Origin: Hydractinia symbiolongicarpus | Lineage: Eukaryota > Cnidaria > Hydrozoa > Anthoathecata > Hydractiniidae | DNA: 64,000 bases | Direction: 5' to 3' | Assembly (NCBI RefSeq): GCF_029227915.1 | Contig: NC_079885.1 | Coordinates: forward strand, 11,023,001 to 11,087,000 | Part shown: one piece after another, positions 21,935 to 34,990 of the stretch | Position numbering within the stretch: the first letter of the stretch is position 1 | How the letters are laid out: each line of letters starts with the position of its first letter | Notes under the pieces: generated by a model | What the model was told of the DNA's origin: nothing | Seen by the model: only the letters and a program-made list of their open reading frames with translations | Database searches by the model: none | Program-made: the position numbers and the translations under genes

Positions 21935-22013
21935 TATCTGATTGTGAAACTGTTATATGGTTTTGTAGTACCGTAGGTACTACAAAACGATATGACAGTT
22001 TTGTAAACAGTTT
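21935..22013. repeat. Long imperfect hairpin with a 3-nt loop
   Basis: Perfect inner arms TTTTGTAGTACC (21961-21972) and GGTACTACAAAA (21976-21987) flank the loop GTA. Imperfect pairing extends outward through AACTGTTATATGG/CGATATGACAGTT and further, about 35-40 bp per arm. It could be a tiny foldback element or a pre-miRNA-like stem. Confidence 0.7.
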
Positions 22014-22100
22014 TTTAAAAGTCCTTACGAAGAACGAATATGTTCTAAAAATGCGATATTTGCAGATTGTAGACTGCTTATAATGGGCATTCTTCCGCAA

Positions 22101-24000
22101 GAATTATGTTATGGACATTTTACGCGCTAAACCCGACTTAATTGAATTTTAATCCTTTAATTAAATTGAGAATAGTTTGAAACAAAATCCTTTCTTTGTT
22201 TTTTTAGCTACCGACAAAGGAATCAGAAGCCGGGAATGTTTAACCGGTTCTTTGTCTGACCCATGATAATGGGACGCCGGGTAGTCTTTATGCATGCGTG
22301 TACTGTTTTAAAATGGCTCATTTTAAAAAACCTACCACGCTCTGTAATAAAAAACTCCGGTTCATTTTGTAATAAGAAAGATTAATAACAATATGTTAGA
22401 TATCAATTAACTTTATGCGCATCAGAATCACGAAAACAATTGATTTCACCAGAATAGTCACGAAAAAACAAAGCAAGAATTACAAAGTGAGCCGTTTATT
22501 ACAAAACACGGTACGACAGCCTTGCCGTCTCTATCGTACAAATGTACCATCAACTGACACGTTTTGGGTTTACTAGTAAACAGGATTAACAATAACACAA
22601 ATGTTGCTAGAAGATACAGTATAAACAATTTTTGTTCTAATATTTATGTAAATATATTAATAAACAAGAATTCGCTCGGTTTTCTTCACTCTCTCCATAT
22701 AGCCGGCAACTAAATACATCCATCTCGTTCCGACACACTCACCGACTTAAAATGTTTGTTGTACGTTGCATTGCATAACTTCGCTGTCGTAGATCTTTTT
22801 CAAAGTGATGGCGTAGTTGTTGTAGATTTAAAATTTCCTGTGTGGCGATGATTGGACGTAAAAAAATTACATTAACATATTGCTGATACCGCAATATTTA
22901 TAGTGGCTGCAACACACCTTAATAACTGAGGTACATGTCAGAAAATTTCAGACTGCTGGTGGATGAGTGTTGTTGCGTGCATGTCCTACCCCCCCCCTCC
23001 TACCTGAAAAAAAATCCATAAAGAATTACAAATATTTACAGTTTTTATTTTACTTTTATATTTTACATGCAAGATATAGAATATGGCGAATACAAACGCT
23101 TTAGATAGTTGATATTTTTCACAATCATGATAAAATATGCTGTTAATTTTTTTAGATTTGCTTATGTCATCAAACCACTTGACCCCTCCCCTCTGCCCCA
23201 TAATCATGCGTAAGCAATTTCGATGACCCCCCCTCCCCCCCTTCCCCCCTACTTGATTACGTAATATGTGAACGCTCCCTAATTGGATTTTTCCGCGGGC
23301 ATTCTCAAAGTACCATTCTTTTTCCAATCAGACACGGTTAATCCATTCCTGATTTAGCAGGTCTCTCACATAGCTCTTTACCCTGGTGAATAGTGGTCTT
23401 TGTATACCATTTTAGTTTAGCTGTGCAGACCCATCATCAATTTTTGGATCCAGTACAATTCCAACATAATCATTTATGATCAACAAGAACAGATTTTGTG
23501 CAGAAGAGGCGAGGGCTTCATAGGAGGAATAGAATAGATCGTGAAAAAGATGTGTGGTTGGAAGCAGCCTGGGATAATCAAGGCCCTTTACATTGTGTGT
23601 AAGTTGGCAATTGTGGAGGCGATAAAGATATTAAGAAAAAAATTAAACAGAAGTTTTGAGGTATCTTAGCTAGGGCTATGAGATTATTATTTATTCAATG
23701 TAACGCTAACCATGTTAAAAAAGATATAATGAAGAAATAGAGTTTATTTTATAAATTTATTGCATTGATTCGGAAAAAGCTTGCAATATTGGGAGAGCAT
23801 AAAACTAACTTAACACTGAAGACTAGCATTTGCTTCGCTATTTCTTTATACAGGCAATTTATTCTTTTGACTTCTGAAAGCGTTAGCTATATTAAACGTT
23901 ATATTATAATATATGGAAAAAAACGTCTTGCAAGTAATTTTTGTCACGATAAATTACTGGGAATGTCTGCTAGAGAGATTATATCTAGGAATTATGTAAA
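22101..24000. other. Non-coding stretch with a C-rich repeat end
   Basis: At 22985-23290 poly-C/CCCCTCC tracts bracket AT-rich DNA and finish in TTACGTAATATGTGAACGCTCCC, the style of a dispersed repeat tail. Short open fragments at 22750-22850 (NFAVVDLFQSDG) and 23450-23600 (REKDVWLEAAWDNQG) look protein-like but lack splice or start support. Confidence 0.4.
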
Positions 24001-24080
24001 TAGGGACCTTGAAACGATGTACGCTATGGAGAGATGTGTCTGCTATAAAATGTCCGCTATATAGAGGTTTTGTTATGAGA
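24000..24080 (+). repeat. GTCCGCTATA-type terminal-repeat motif cluster
   Basis: Contains GTACGCTATGGAGAGATGTG, then TCTGCTATA and TGTCCGCTATATAGAGG in tandem. The same motif recurs at 30.06-30.44 kb. The organisation resembles the repeated terminal regions of pogo/Tigger-like DNA transposons, but no transposase is present. Confidence 0.45.
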
Positions 24081-24462
24081 GATTGACTATCATTTTATCT
24101 GTACCTGAGATTCTGCTCATCAGATCTGCAATAAAGGAAAGTCCACCTACAGGGGCTGCATTTTTGAAAAGCTACCTTAAAGAAGAATCAAGATTAGCTT
24201 TAAATGAGTGTTTTATCTCCCTGAATCAAATTGCTTACTTAAAAATTCCTAAATATTTCTATATAGTTATATATAAGCACTTTTGTTAAAACTTATGTAG
24301 TTAAAAGTATGTCTTGAAATTTACAAAGAAAGTGAGCCTTGACTATCTGCATATATTTGTGTTAGGAGTTAAGAGAAATAAAAAATAAGTCTAGGCAGAA
24401 GCGTAGTATTTGCACTTTTTAAACAATTTTACTTCATGCTATATTCTTTTAATCACATTGCA

Positions 24463-26545
24463 ACAATGCAAAAGCACAGAACTGCATATTTTAACCATGT
24501 ATTGCAACAACTGCATATTATAACCATGCATTGCAACAACTGCATATTTTAACCATGTATTGCAACAACTGCATATTATAACCATGTATTGCAACAACTG
24601 CATATTTTAACCATGTATTGCAACAACTGCATATTTTAACCATGCATTGCAACAACTGCATATTTTAACCATGTATTGGAACAACTGCATATTTTAACCA
24701 TGTATTGCAACAACTGCATATTATAACCATGTATTGCAACAACTGCATATTATAACCATGTATTGCAACAACTGCATATTTTAACCATGTATTGCAACAA
24801 CTGCATATTTTAACCATGTATTACAACAACTGCATATTTTAACCATGCATTGCAACAACTGCATATTATAACCATGTATTGCAACAACTGCATATTTTAA
24901 CCATGTATTGCAACAACTGCATATTATAACCATGTATTGCAACAACTGCATATTATAACCATGTATTGCAACAACTGCATATTTTAACCATGTATTGCAA
25001 CAATTGCATATTTTAACCATGTATTGCAACAACTGCATATTATAACCATGTATTGCAACAACTGCATATTTTAACCATGTATTGCAACAACTGCATATTA
25101 TAACCATGTATTGCAACAACTGCATATTATAACCATGTATTGCAACAACTGCATATTTTAACCATGTATTGCAACAACTGCATATTTTAACCATGTATTG
25201 CAACAACTGCATATTATAACCATGTATTGCAACAACTGCATATTTTAACCATGTATTGCAACAATTGCATATTTTAACCATGTATTGCAACAATTGCATA
25301 TTTTAACCATGTATTGCAACAACTGCATATTTTAACCATGCATTGCAACAACTGCTTATTTTAACCATGTATTGCAACAATTGAATATTTTAACCGTGTA
25401 TTGTATCAACTGCATATTTTAACCTTAAATTGCAACAACTGCATATTTTAACCATGCATTGCAACAACTACATATTTTAACCATGTATTGCAACAACTGC
25501 ATATTATAACCATGTATTGCATCAACTGCATATTTTAACCATGTATTGTAAAAACTGCATATTTTAACCATGTATTACAACAACTGCATATTTTAACCAT
25601 GCATTGCAACAACTGCATATTATAACCATGTATTGCAACAACTGCATATTTTAACCATGTATTGCAACAACTGCATATTATAACCATGTATTGCAACAAC
25701 TGCATATTATAACCATGTATTGCAACAATTGCATATTTTAACCATGTATTGCAACAATTGCATATTATAACCATGCATTGCAACAACTGCATATTTTAAC
25801 CATGTATTGCAACAACTGCATATTATAACCATGCATTGCAACAACTGCATATTTTAACCATGTATTGCAACAACTGCATATTATAACCATGTATTGCAAC
25901 AATTGCATATTTTAACCATGTATTGCAACAACTGCATATTATAACCATGTATTGCAACAACTGCATATTATAACCATGTATTGCAACAATTGCATATTTT
26001 AACCATGTATTGCAACAATTGCATATTATAACCATGCATTGCAACAATTGCATATTATAACCATGCATTGCAACAACTGCATATTCTAACCATGCATTAC
26101 AACAACTGCATATTTTAACCATGTATTACAACAACTGCATATTTTAACCATGTATTACAACAACTGCATATTTTAACCATGCATTGCAACAACTGCATAT
26201 TATAACCATGTATTGCAACAACTGCATATTTTAACCATGTATTGCAACAACTGCATATTATAACCATGTATTGCAACAACTGCATATTATAACCATGTAT
26301 TGCAACAATTGCATATTTTAACCATGTATTGCAACAATTGCATATTATAACCATGCATTGCAACAACTGCATATTCTAACCATGCATTACAACAACTGCA
26401 TATTTTAACCGTGTATTGTATCAACTGCATATTTTAACCTTAAATTGCAACAACTGCATATTTTAACCATGCATTGCAACAACTGCATATTTTAACCATG
26501 TATTATAAAAACTGCATATTATAACCATGTATTGCAATGCCCGCA
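24463..26545 (+). repeat. 29-bp satellite array, about 70 copies, with higher-order structure
   Basis: The monomer is close to TTGCAACAACTGCATATTTT plus AACCATGTA (29 bp). Two main variants, ATATTTTAACC and ATATTATAACC, alternate irregularly, with rarer CATGCATTG and CAATTG forms. Higher-order copies are visible: blocks at 25535 and 26115 are 580 bp apart (20 x 29), and the variant TAACCGTGTATTGTATC recurs at 25391 and 26406, 1015 bp apart (35 x 29). The minus strand has no stops in the monomer, which creates illusory repetitive open frames of up to 172 codons. Degenerate relics of the same monomer lie at 26965-27005 and, inverted, at 47690-47760 and 48090-48170. Confidence 0.97.
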
Positions 26546-28344
26546 TACACACTTTTTATATAAGAATATATTCTAAGAATATTAAAGATGAAATTAGACT
26601 AAAAGTTAAGAATATCCTAAGAATATGCTTGACTTAAAATTTTCCCTGATTAATTATGAACGTTTTTTTATTATTCTTTGGTAACTCATATAAACTTGTA
26701 TCCTACCATTGATGTAAAATGTACTTTCTCAGGTTTTATTTGAAGTATTTTTCCCTTCAAAGTCTAATTATCTGTCTGTGAGTTGCATTAGATTGCTTGA
26801 ACAACATCAATTTAGGGTTAAATGTTCCGCTAGTTTGCATTTTTAGATTTAATTTTAACTGTGCTAAGATTAAGAATACATCAGTATAATTTTTTTCCAG
26901 AAGTTAAGTATATGATAAATATGATAAACCATATATTAAAATGACAGCACACTTCGGTTGTAAACCACATATTGGAATAACCGCATAATATAACCATGTA
27001 TTCCGGCAACAAAAGTAAATTGTGATCATTGTGAACATAAGAGTATTAAATGTATTTATATGGAGTTTTTTAGCTAGGTATCGCTAAAGGCCAAAGAGAT
27101 ACTTTCATTCTATTTTCTTGAATTATCTGTACATTCATAAGGTTAAAAACCGAGCTAACACATTTTACTACTTTATTATACCTTCTTACCGCAATTTGAA
27201 ATGATGTTTAATAGTTCACGCATCAAGTATAGCATAGCTGACTAAAAACAAGTCACAGAATTCCTAGATGTGTGATTGTAATGTTTTTCACTGAATGTGG
27301 CTAGACAGATTTTTGAGTGTATTGTGTGAAGCTGACATAACTGTCAATCTATAGGAAAGCATAGGTAAACAGCTTTAAAATGGCAGTACATTGTGCCGAA
27401 AACGTGGAGCATGCCTGCTTGTCTTTTAATTCAAATGAAAGCCGAAAACAGTTTCCTACACAAAATAAGTTGAAAAACGTGAAAATCAAGGTCATGATTT
27501 GAATGGATTCACTTTAGTTAAGCGGAACGCAGCCAATTATTGGTCATGCCTAACATATTTCAAAAAATAAACAATAATTCCTTGCTTCTTTAACTACAAG
27601 GGGGTGACAACACAATGGGGAGGTCATTTCATTAAATTAATTTTTTTTTCTAAATTTATTTCTTATTTTAAAACTTTTCTCCCGAAATATTGTTTATGTA
27701 AGCACTATTTACTAAAGCATTCCACCGGACGTGCAAAGCCCTATACCCAAAAGCGCTGATCCCGACTGGTAAAATTTAACAAAAGTAAACACATTCCCTA
27801 ATAGCAACACGAGAACAAACGTCGATTTGTTTGGTCAATTTCATTTGAGTGGCGACCCTCCTTAAAAGATACATTTCACTTAATCTTGTCACCACAGTTC
27901 TGTTATGTTTTCAAATTGTTAGCTCCTGTTTTGTGATTACTGGGAGGAGAAATTTGATAATGCGGTCGTGAAATGTCATCGAAGAATGCACATTGCAGTA
28001 TACTTTCCTAACATTTGATTAGTGTTACGCAATTAAGAACAAGGAGAAAAGAAAACCAGATAAAAGAGGTGGTGGAGAGCACTTGAAAAAGTCTCAAAAC
28101 AAGTACATATGTATTTGAAAGATCTTTTTTGAGTAATTAACAACTCATAATTAGGTTTTATTTCATTGATTTAATTTTGAGGAGTGGACTTCTGCGGATG
28201 TTTTTAAAATATATTTCTCACGTGAGATTCATTTTAAGAAGGCCATTTAAACGAATTTTAAAGTGTGTTACATATTATTACAAATGTGCGTAAATTTTGA
28301 TACGTGTAATTGCACAGAATAGAATGTGATCATCATTCTAATCG

Positions 28345-28645
28345 TAAAGTGTAGTTTCCACTGTTACAACATATTGTACCTAATTAATTGCGTAAAAATA
28401 TATATTCTTGAACAATATGTTGTACCTTGGACAGATGTAATCATGGCTTACAATACATTATGACTTTGAAGTAGCAGGCTCCTATGAGCTAATTTAAAAG
28501 AAGAGAGTATGTTAAGCATTACCAAAACAAACTTTTTGAGTTTTTTATATCCTCCTTGTATATAGTTCAGAATTGTACAACGGTTCCTGCACTTCATTGT
28601 ACAATATTTCGCACAGTATATTGTACCTCTGAAAACTACCCTTAA
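28345..28645. mobile_element. MITE-like foldback element in the left arm
   Basis: GTAGTTTCCACTGTTACAAC near 28351 and the reverse complement of GTACCTCTGAAAACTACCC near 28625 form imperfect inverted ends. The right end and the inverted partner at 46227 continue into TTAA (TTAAGGGTAGTTTCCAGTGG), suggesting TTAA targeting as in piggyBac-type elements. Internal repeats of TTGTACAATATT recur and again at 28880. No transposase is present. Confidence 0.4.
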
Positions 28646-29970
28646 GGAAGGGGCCTTTTTGTTAAAAGCATTCTCTAGCAGCAATGTCAAGGCTTTATTT
28701 TTACTCTTCAAATTCTTCAGATACACAATCAAAACTGAGTAAATTTTACACCATTAAATATATAAATAATTCGCTGAATGCGAGACTAAATACATATGTT
28801 ACTTTTACTGAGCCTATAAAGTTGTTTCACCGAGTTTTACACCATATTAGCAACCATAACCAGTTACTACAATTATTTGTACAATATTTCATACAATATA
28901 TTGTAGCAGTGAAAACTATCTTTAAGAAAAGTCTTACATCGCTAACAAAAAATGCATCCAAGGCTTTGTTTTTCATCATTAAGAAATTATGTAACTTGCC
29001 AATCAAGCTGTTGTTGCATTTTTTTCAAGACTATTTTTGATAAATTCCAAATAATTGTAAAAACGAACAAAATACAAGCATCTCAACATTAAAATCTTTT
29101 CCGTCAATCATTAATTGATTGTCAAGATAATCTAAAACAAATCCTTATTTTAAACATACAAGGACCGGCATGCTTTCACAACGTATGTACTCCTTCTTCT
29201 CATTTCTCTAAAACCTTGTTTAACATGACTTTATCCGACAAAATTATGGCCACATCGAGTAATTTTCGATTTTTATTTGTTATTTAAAAATATTATTAAT
29301 TTCAATTTTCAAGGGTTTGCCAGGCATTTAGAATCAACAGATAAGTGGCACAAAAACTGCAATGAAAGAACTAAACCATTGTACAAAAAATGTCTATTTG
29401 TCTGTTTGTCTGTTTGTTCACTAAATGCAGAACGTAATGTACTTTCAAATTTATACCTGTACAAAATGTTTCGTCAGACATTGCCCACCTCACAAATTTA
29501 GAAACTTTTTTCATACAAATTTTTATCCAATTTATGAAATTTAAATTTTGTAAGAAAAGTACGGAAGGTGACTGGAAAACGTATGATCTTAAACTAGACA
29601 GCAATTAAAAAAGTGTGCATACATGTTTATCTGTTCGCCTTGTTGACCGCTCCTTTTGGAAACACATAAAGTTAAATAAATATTCTTAAGAATATGTTAA
29701 ATATATATTATAATTCACTTTTATAATGAGTTCATCACGATTGGTCATGTAAATAATAAAAGTAAGAAAGAAAAAAATATATTTGCTTTGACTTTTTTAA
29801 AAATACGCTATTTTTATATTTCGGATGACAAATGACGTTTTCGGAGACGGAAATATGGTATAAGCTGTTCAACTAATCCAATTCATCTGAATTTCCGCTA
29901 ACTCGAGGAATAAAAGAAGAAATTTGCTTGCTTTGAACGTCACCAAACTGTCAAAAACCTTCGTTGAAAT

Positions 29971-31300
29971 TAATAGATGAACAATATAATAATAAATATT
30001 ACTCAAAAATCATCAGTTTTGTAAGTTTGTCGCCTGCCTTAGTTATATTGAATATCAAATAGCTTTACCGTGACACCTCTCTATAGCGGACACGATTTGA
30101 AGCTTAAAAAAGTGTCCGCTATATAAAGGTGTTCGCTAGATAGTGGTTCTTTCTAAATTGACTTATATTGCCCTAAAAACCTGCTCTGAGGTTTAATGGT
30201 ATAGTAAAATCTACCGTAAATTGTATCAGAAGGATGATTTTATTCAAAAAGTGAAACACGTTCTCTGTCTTATAAAATAGAGACAAACTTTCTACAATAA
30301 TTGTTTTATACCCATTGTAGGTTGTGTCTGCTGTGGATAGGTCAGTTTTCATGAGTAATCTAAATTGAGACTTTGAAACAATGTCTGCTATAGAGATTTC
30401 TGATACAAACTGTCTGCTGCATTGAGGTTTTGTTGTTTCATCCTTTTCTGACAAACATATCTGTTTTAGAAAAGCTTCCGCTGTCAGAAGATCTCGCTTG
30501 GCAAAGCCCCTGATATAGAATTTTGATTGAAACTGTAAAGAAATAATTAGTGCTGCATTTTTTTGCCTAACCGATAAAAAAATACGGTTAAGTCTAATTC
30601 CCATTATTTGATTGTTTTACTAAACATTTTAACAATACCATGTATTGAATTGGCGCCCCATTTATGTAAATAAACGAAAATATAAGAATAACTCACCCTG
30701 ACGCCATTTGCTCTTTTTAATTCACAAACACATATTTGAACTTGTTTTGTCAAACTATTAAAAATTTTAAAAATTGAACGATCAATTTAAAAAACAATAA
30801 AAGCGGACATTTGATTTTGTGATAAAATCTTAATCTTAATAAATTTTTGGTACTTTTGTTCTCATAATGTAATTTGTTTTTTAAACCGATGATGTCAGAT
30901 GATATAACTAGTGCTGAATGTTTTTAAAGCTGCTTTGTCAAAAAAATAGTTAGGAGCACATAGTTTTGATCCGAGCTTTTGACCAATTAAGTCTATATTA
31001 TATCCAGCAGCCTCCAGCTCGGAGACGTAAATTATGACCCTATTCTATATATTTTTGATACTACCCTTTATATGATACTATAACGGCTTTGTCGTTAGAT
31101 TTCGCTCTATACACCATAAATGAGTTATTCTCGATGGATAAGACTTCAGTAACAGCGAAGCGTGTCCCATCTCGTTTTTAGTGGCCATTATGATGATTAA
31201 CATGTTGTTGAATATTTTCAGAAAATAAATCAGTTATCTGGAATACATCTTGGTTTTAAAATCTCCATATCTTTTGCACATGTAAATCCCAGTAGGCGTG
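29971..31300. other. Insertion-like segment of the left arm, absent from the right arm
   Basis: Homology between the arms stops near 29970/45050 and resumes at 31310-31375/44834-44885, so about 1.1-1.3 kb here has no partner. It includes the GTCCGCTATA motif clusters. No coding is recognised. Confidence 0.55.
30060..30440. repeat. GTCCGCTATA-type inverted and tandem motif cluster
   Basis: CACCTCTCTATAGCGGACAC (about 30074) faces GTGTCCGCTATATAAAGGTG (about 30113) as an inverted pair. Related GTCTGCTATAGAGA and CTGTCTGCTGCATTGAGG copies follow at 30330-30430. This resembles the end repeats of a pogo/Tigger-like non-autonomous element. It lies within the arm segment missing from 45 kb. Confidence 0.5.
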
Positions 31301-33400
31301 TCTGACCATAGGTGCACTGAGCTCGATGACGTCAAGACATTAGGTCTTTATGAATATAACATGTCATGGTGTGGCAGATAGTGATAAAGTTTGGAGTTAA
31401 TAATTGTGAAAAATAGTTTATTAATGAACATGATAGTAATAACGCCGCGGCGCGCTATAGTAAAACGTAATAAAGAAGACTGATTTTATTCTAACCAACC
31501 AAATCCGAACTGAAAAGTGCTGAGTACCTTCCATTTCTATTTTAAATAAGAAATTTGTTAAAAAATTGGACGCACCTTTTAAGAGGGATCAATCGGGTCA
31601 CGTTATAACGGATGATAGTTTATATAATTTTTAAATATCTCGACATTAATTCTCCGCCAATATTCTTGTGTATTCAGTTATTATATTTTCTAAAAAGTTG
31701 TTGCAACAATGAATTAAATATGTGAATTGTTTTAAATTAAAATAAAAATTAAATGTAAAGTAAATAGTTTTTTCGTTTAGTATTGGATCAATGAATAAAA
31801 ATATTTCGTTACCAGTTGCAAAGATGAGTTATTTTTTTATTTGTATTCGAACAATCTAATATGCTTTTTATACTCCCCTGCAGCATCAAAACCATTAGAA
31901 ACCCATTTTAAATTTCACTGTTCCCTGTAATATGTGCCTAAAAATTTTAAACAAAAAAAGTGCATAAACAAACGTACCGAACGAAGATGAAGCATAGGAT
32001 TTTGTGAATGTCGCTTAATTTTTGAGATTCGGATAACGTAATAGTTTATAATGAGAAGGATGAGTTTTAAATCAGCGACATGGCAAAGGAGAAGTCGTTA
32101 GCCATTGGAAAATTCAATAGAAATTTTCTCGTTGCGACAAAGTAAATAAGATATATTGCATTGCCTTTTTAGTGTTTCTCTAACTTTTTCTCGCACACAA
32201 ATAGATAGATTACGAGTGTTATAACATAGACTAATCGATAGCCGCATTTCATGTTTTCGTAGCACAACTTTTTCTGCGCTCACAAAAGACAGAAAACGGG
32301 AGTGTATTAATAAATAGACTTGTGATAGTTAATACTAACAGGGCTACTAGTCGTATATTGCGTGTAAGAAGATAAATAATGAGCATAAAATAAAATAAAA
32401 TGAAATGAAATGAAACAAAATGAAATAAACAACAAAAAACTGACGCATTTATGTTGGTAGCCAGAGATACCCGAAAGTAGTGTATTAGTATGAAAGACTA
32501 GTTGCATGACCCGCTTTTATGAGAAATGTAAAAAAAAACAATAGTAATCTTTGATTTTTTGAAAGCGACACGTACGAAATAATTTTTTAATAAAAAACTA
32601 TTTATTTGAATTAAATATTTCGAATATTTTATTTAAATCGTAAATTTTTTTTACACTAGCTGTTATACCAAGAAATTTGAGACGGTTTGGTGAACACGTC
32701 CTCGTTCAATAATACTTTTGACATCTTAAACGTTTTTAAGATTAAAATTCTATCCACTTTGGTTAAGACTTTAAAAACTAATGAAACTCAATAAAATATC
32801 ACTCAGAACAACATGTTTAACACATTTTATTTTATCTCTAGAGTCATTTGCTTCATCTTTGCCAAAAGTTTTTATTGGTTACCTTACTCACAGGGCCTAT
32901 GGAATGAATGATGTCTGTTATGCAGCGACAATGACAATAACAACGGCGATCGATAATTGTCAGTTTATTTAAAAACAACAACATTTTTCCACTTTAAGAA
33001 TCAATTCCCTGGTACACACTTTTTTTTTGCTCTGCTAAACATTAAGTTATGTCATCGTTAATTGGATGTCTTTGATGATATGGTGATCTAGGATATGGTG
33101 TATTGACGAGCTTTCCTCTTATCCAATTAATATTGGTTTAACTCCATCCTTTCATCTGTAAATGTTCCTCCTCTTTGATTACATTAGTTGCGGTTGCCAA
33201 CGCGACACATCTTCTGAATCTAATTTTCACTTATTTAACAAGAGCACAACTGTTACATTCCAATGAAGTGCTTTTTTTTCTTTGTTTTTTTCGCGTATTG
33301 AAATTTTGGGTTGCTTATGAAAAGTTTCAGCACGAATTATGCAGTTTTTATGTCGAGTATTCCGTACTAATTTGTGTAAAGATTCTTTTTACATTAAAAG
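31301..33400. other. Non-coding stretch, nothing recognised
   Basis: Starts with the short block 31310-31375 (CTGAGCTCGATGACGTCAAG) that matches 44834-44885 inverted. A small (AAATG)n-like run is at 32390-32430. No supported gene. Confidence 0.45.
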
Positions 33401-34990
33401 TTAACAAGGTTTTTATTGAGAAAGAAATCAATGAAAAAGATTATGATCAGCTGACCAAATTTGTCTAGAATCTACAATTGCTCGACCGCGTGTTAATATG
33501 GCGTAACAACGCAAATGTAAGCGAAGAACAGCCTGACAATTGTTGCCAGCGGTAAGAAGTAATTTACTTGTCAACAGGTGATTAATCAAAAAACATGAGG
33601 ACAAGAGAGTTTTACACACAATTGTGTGGTATTTGTAAAATTATGCTCTAGATACTACAAAGACATTTTTTGATAGGAAACACATAGAATTTGCGTCTTT
33701 TACAAATTTAGATAAAATAGTAGCCGGCTTGATGAGAATCATCAGCAAAAGCCGTGCTGATGACTTTGATGATTCTAAGCTGAACTTGAAAAAAATTGTT
33801 AATATGTCATTTTGTGTGGCGAAAGAAAGTTGCTGGAATTACAATAAGTTCAATGAAATTATTTGCAAATGCGTCGTACGTTTTATTTTTGTGGTAATGA
33901 ATTCGCCATTTTTGACCTTGATGTCTGTGCGTTAAAAGTTGTTGATTCCATCTAAATTTTAACAAATGCGTAATGCCTTAACATTAAACGAACGGAAATT
34001 CCGTAATTAGTTTACTTTGCATACGCATTTAAAGAGAAGTTTACACCATTAACCGTAAAAGCCCTCATTTTTTAAAAAAACACTTCAGCCTACAATTTAA
34101 TAAAGGCATTTTAGGGGATTTACAATTGCTCGTAGGTCACAGTCACTGCATATTGGTTCATTACTTTCTCGCAATGCGAGTTCATGTTTCCTTACTCCAA
34201 GTCTTTTTTGCTTCCACTGCTGCTACAATGGCTGATTTTTAGCTTTTTCTCAGTGCTAGATCCTGCCCTCTTGGCTTTCCTGTGTGCTTTTATGCAAAAA
34301 TAGGAACGAAAAACTTTGGGTGTTATTCGTTTAAGTTCGTAGGCAAGAAATTTCTTCTCTTAGACAATCAATGTTTCTCGTTGCACATGTAATGTTTGCT
34401 ATATCATCTGGTCCTTTGCGTACACACATAATTATATTTATTCCCGACCGTCGGAAAATTCAGGCTTATTCTATTGCCGGCTTTGTATGCTTCTTAAAAA
34501 GCGCGAAATTCAAAATGTCATGGTTTCTTATAAACCGCAAAATTTAAACGAAAACCGTGAAATTTAACTTTTAGAGACACAAGTAAAATTTAATACCAAA
34601 ATTCGATTTTACGTGAAAGCAATGTCTTTGGTGTTACTCTCAATCTTTGCAATTGTAGAAACATTTAACAACAAAAATTACTTCCTTAAACGTTTTCTGA
34701 CAATAAAGTAATCTATCAGTAATCATTTAACTTTTTAAAAAATAGGAGCTTTTGGGTCGGAAAGGGTTTTCTAAGTAAAGGATTTTTTTCGTCGTCCAAC
34801 CATGGTTTGTTACATCTATTTTTTACTATCTTAACCAACCCGTTTTTCTCCATGTGATATCCTGATGCGTATAACAATAAATGATAAATTTAGTCCATCA
34901 GGTGGGATCAATTAATAAGGGCGGGTTTTCTCTCTGCTTATAATGTAAACTTCTTTTAGTCCAAATAGGGGACTGTATTCATTATACTAT
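33400..34990 (+). repeat. Upstream flank of gene A, duplicated upstream of gene C
   Basis: Parallels 49430-50960 in direct orientation: GAATTTGCGTCTTTTACAAATTTAGA against GAATTTGCTTCTTTCACAAATTTAGA in part, then TTTGCATACGCATT, and GGGCGGGTTTTCTCT near the promoter. Its promoter-proximal part is also inverted upstream of D (63490-64000). It is missing upstream of B, where a CCATA array sits. Confidence 0.8.

Larger units (their letters stand above)
24405..29970 (+). repeat. Left arm of a long inverted duplication
   Basis: This arm is the reverse complement of 45050-48230. Tie points run in opposite order: 24400-24480 with 48170-48230; 26563-26635 with 47990-48065; 27370-27470 with 47237-47340; 28020-28090 with 46740-46830; 29160-29195 with 45880-45910; and 29820-29950 with 45060-45240. 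Divergence is modest with many small indels. The satellite array is inside this arm but nearly absent from the partner. No gene is recognised within it. Confidence 0.88.

Noticed and set aside
24781-26372. Open frames of 85-172 codons with a repeating 29-residue MQLLQ/CNCCNTW pattern on the minus strand
   Set aside because: They arise because the 29-bp satellite monomer has no stop on this strand and 29 is not a multiple of 3, so all frames stay open. No promoter, splice site or family similarity.
24463-26545. CRISPR-like array
   Set aside because: Units are contiguous 29-bp repeats with no variable spacers, and the window is eukaryotic.
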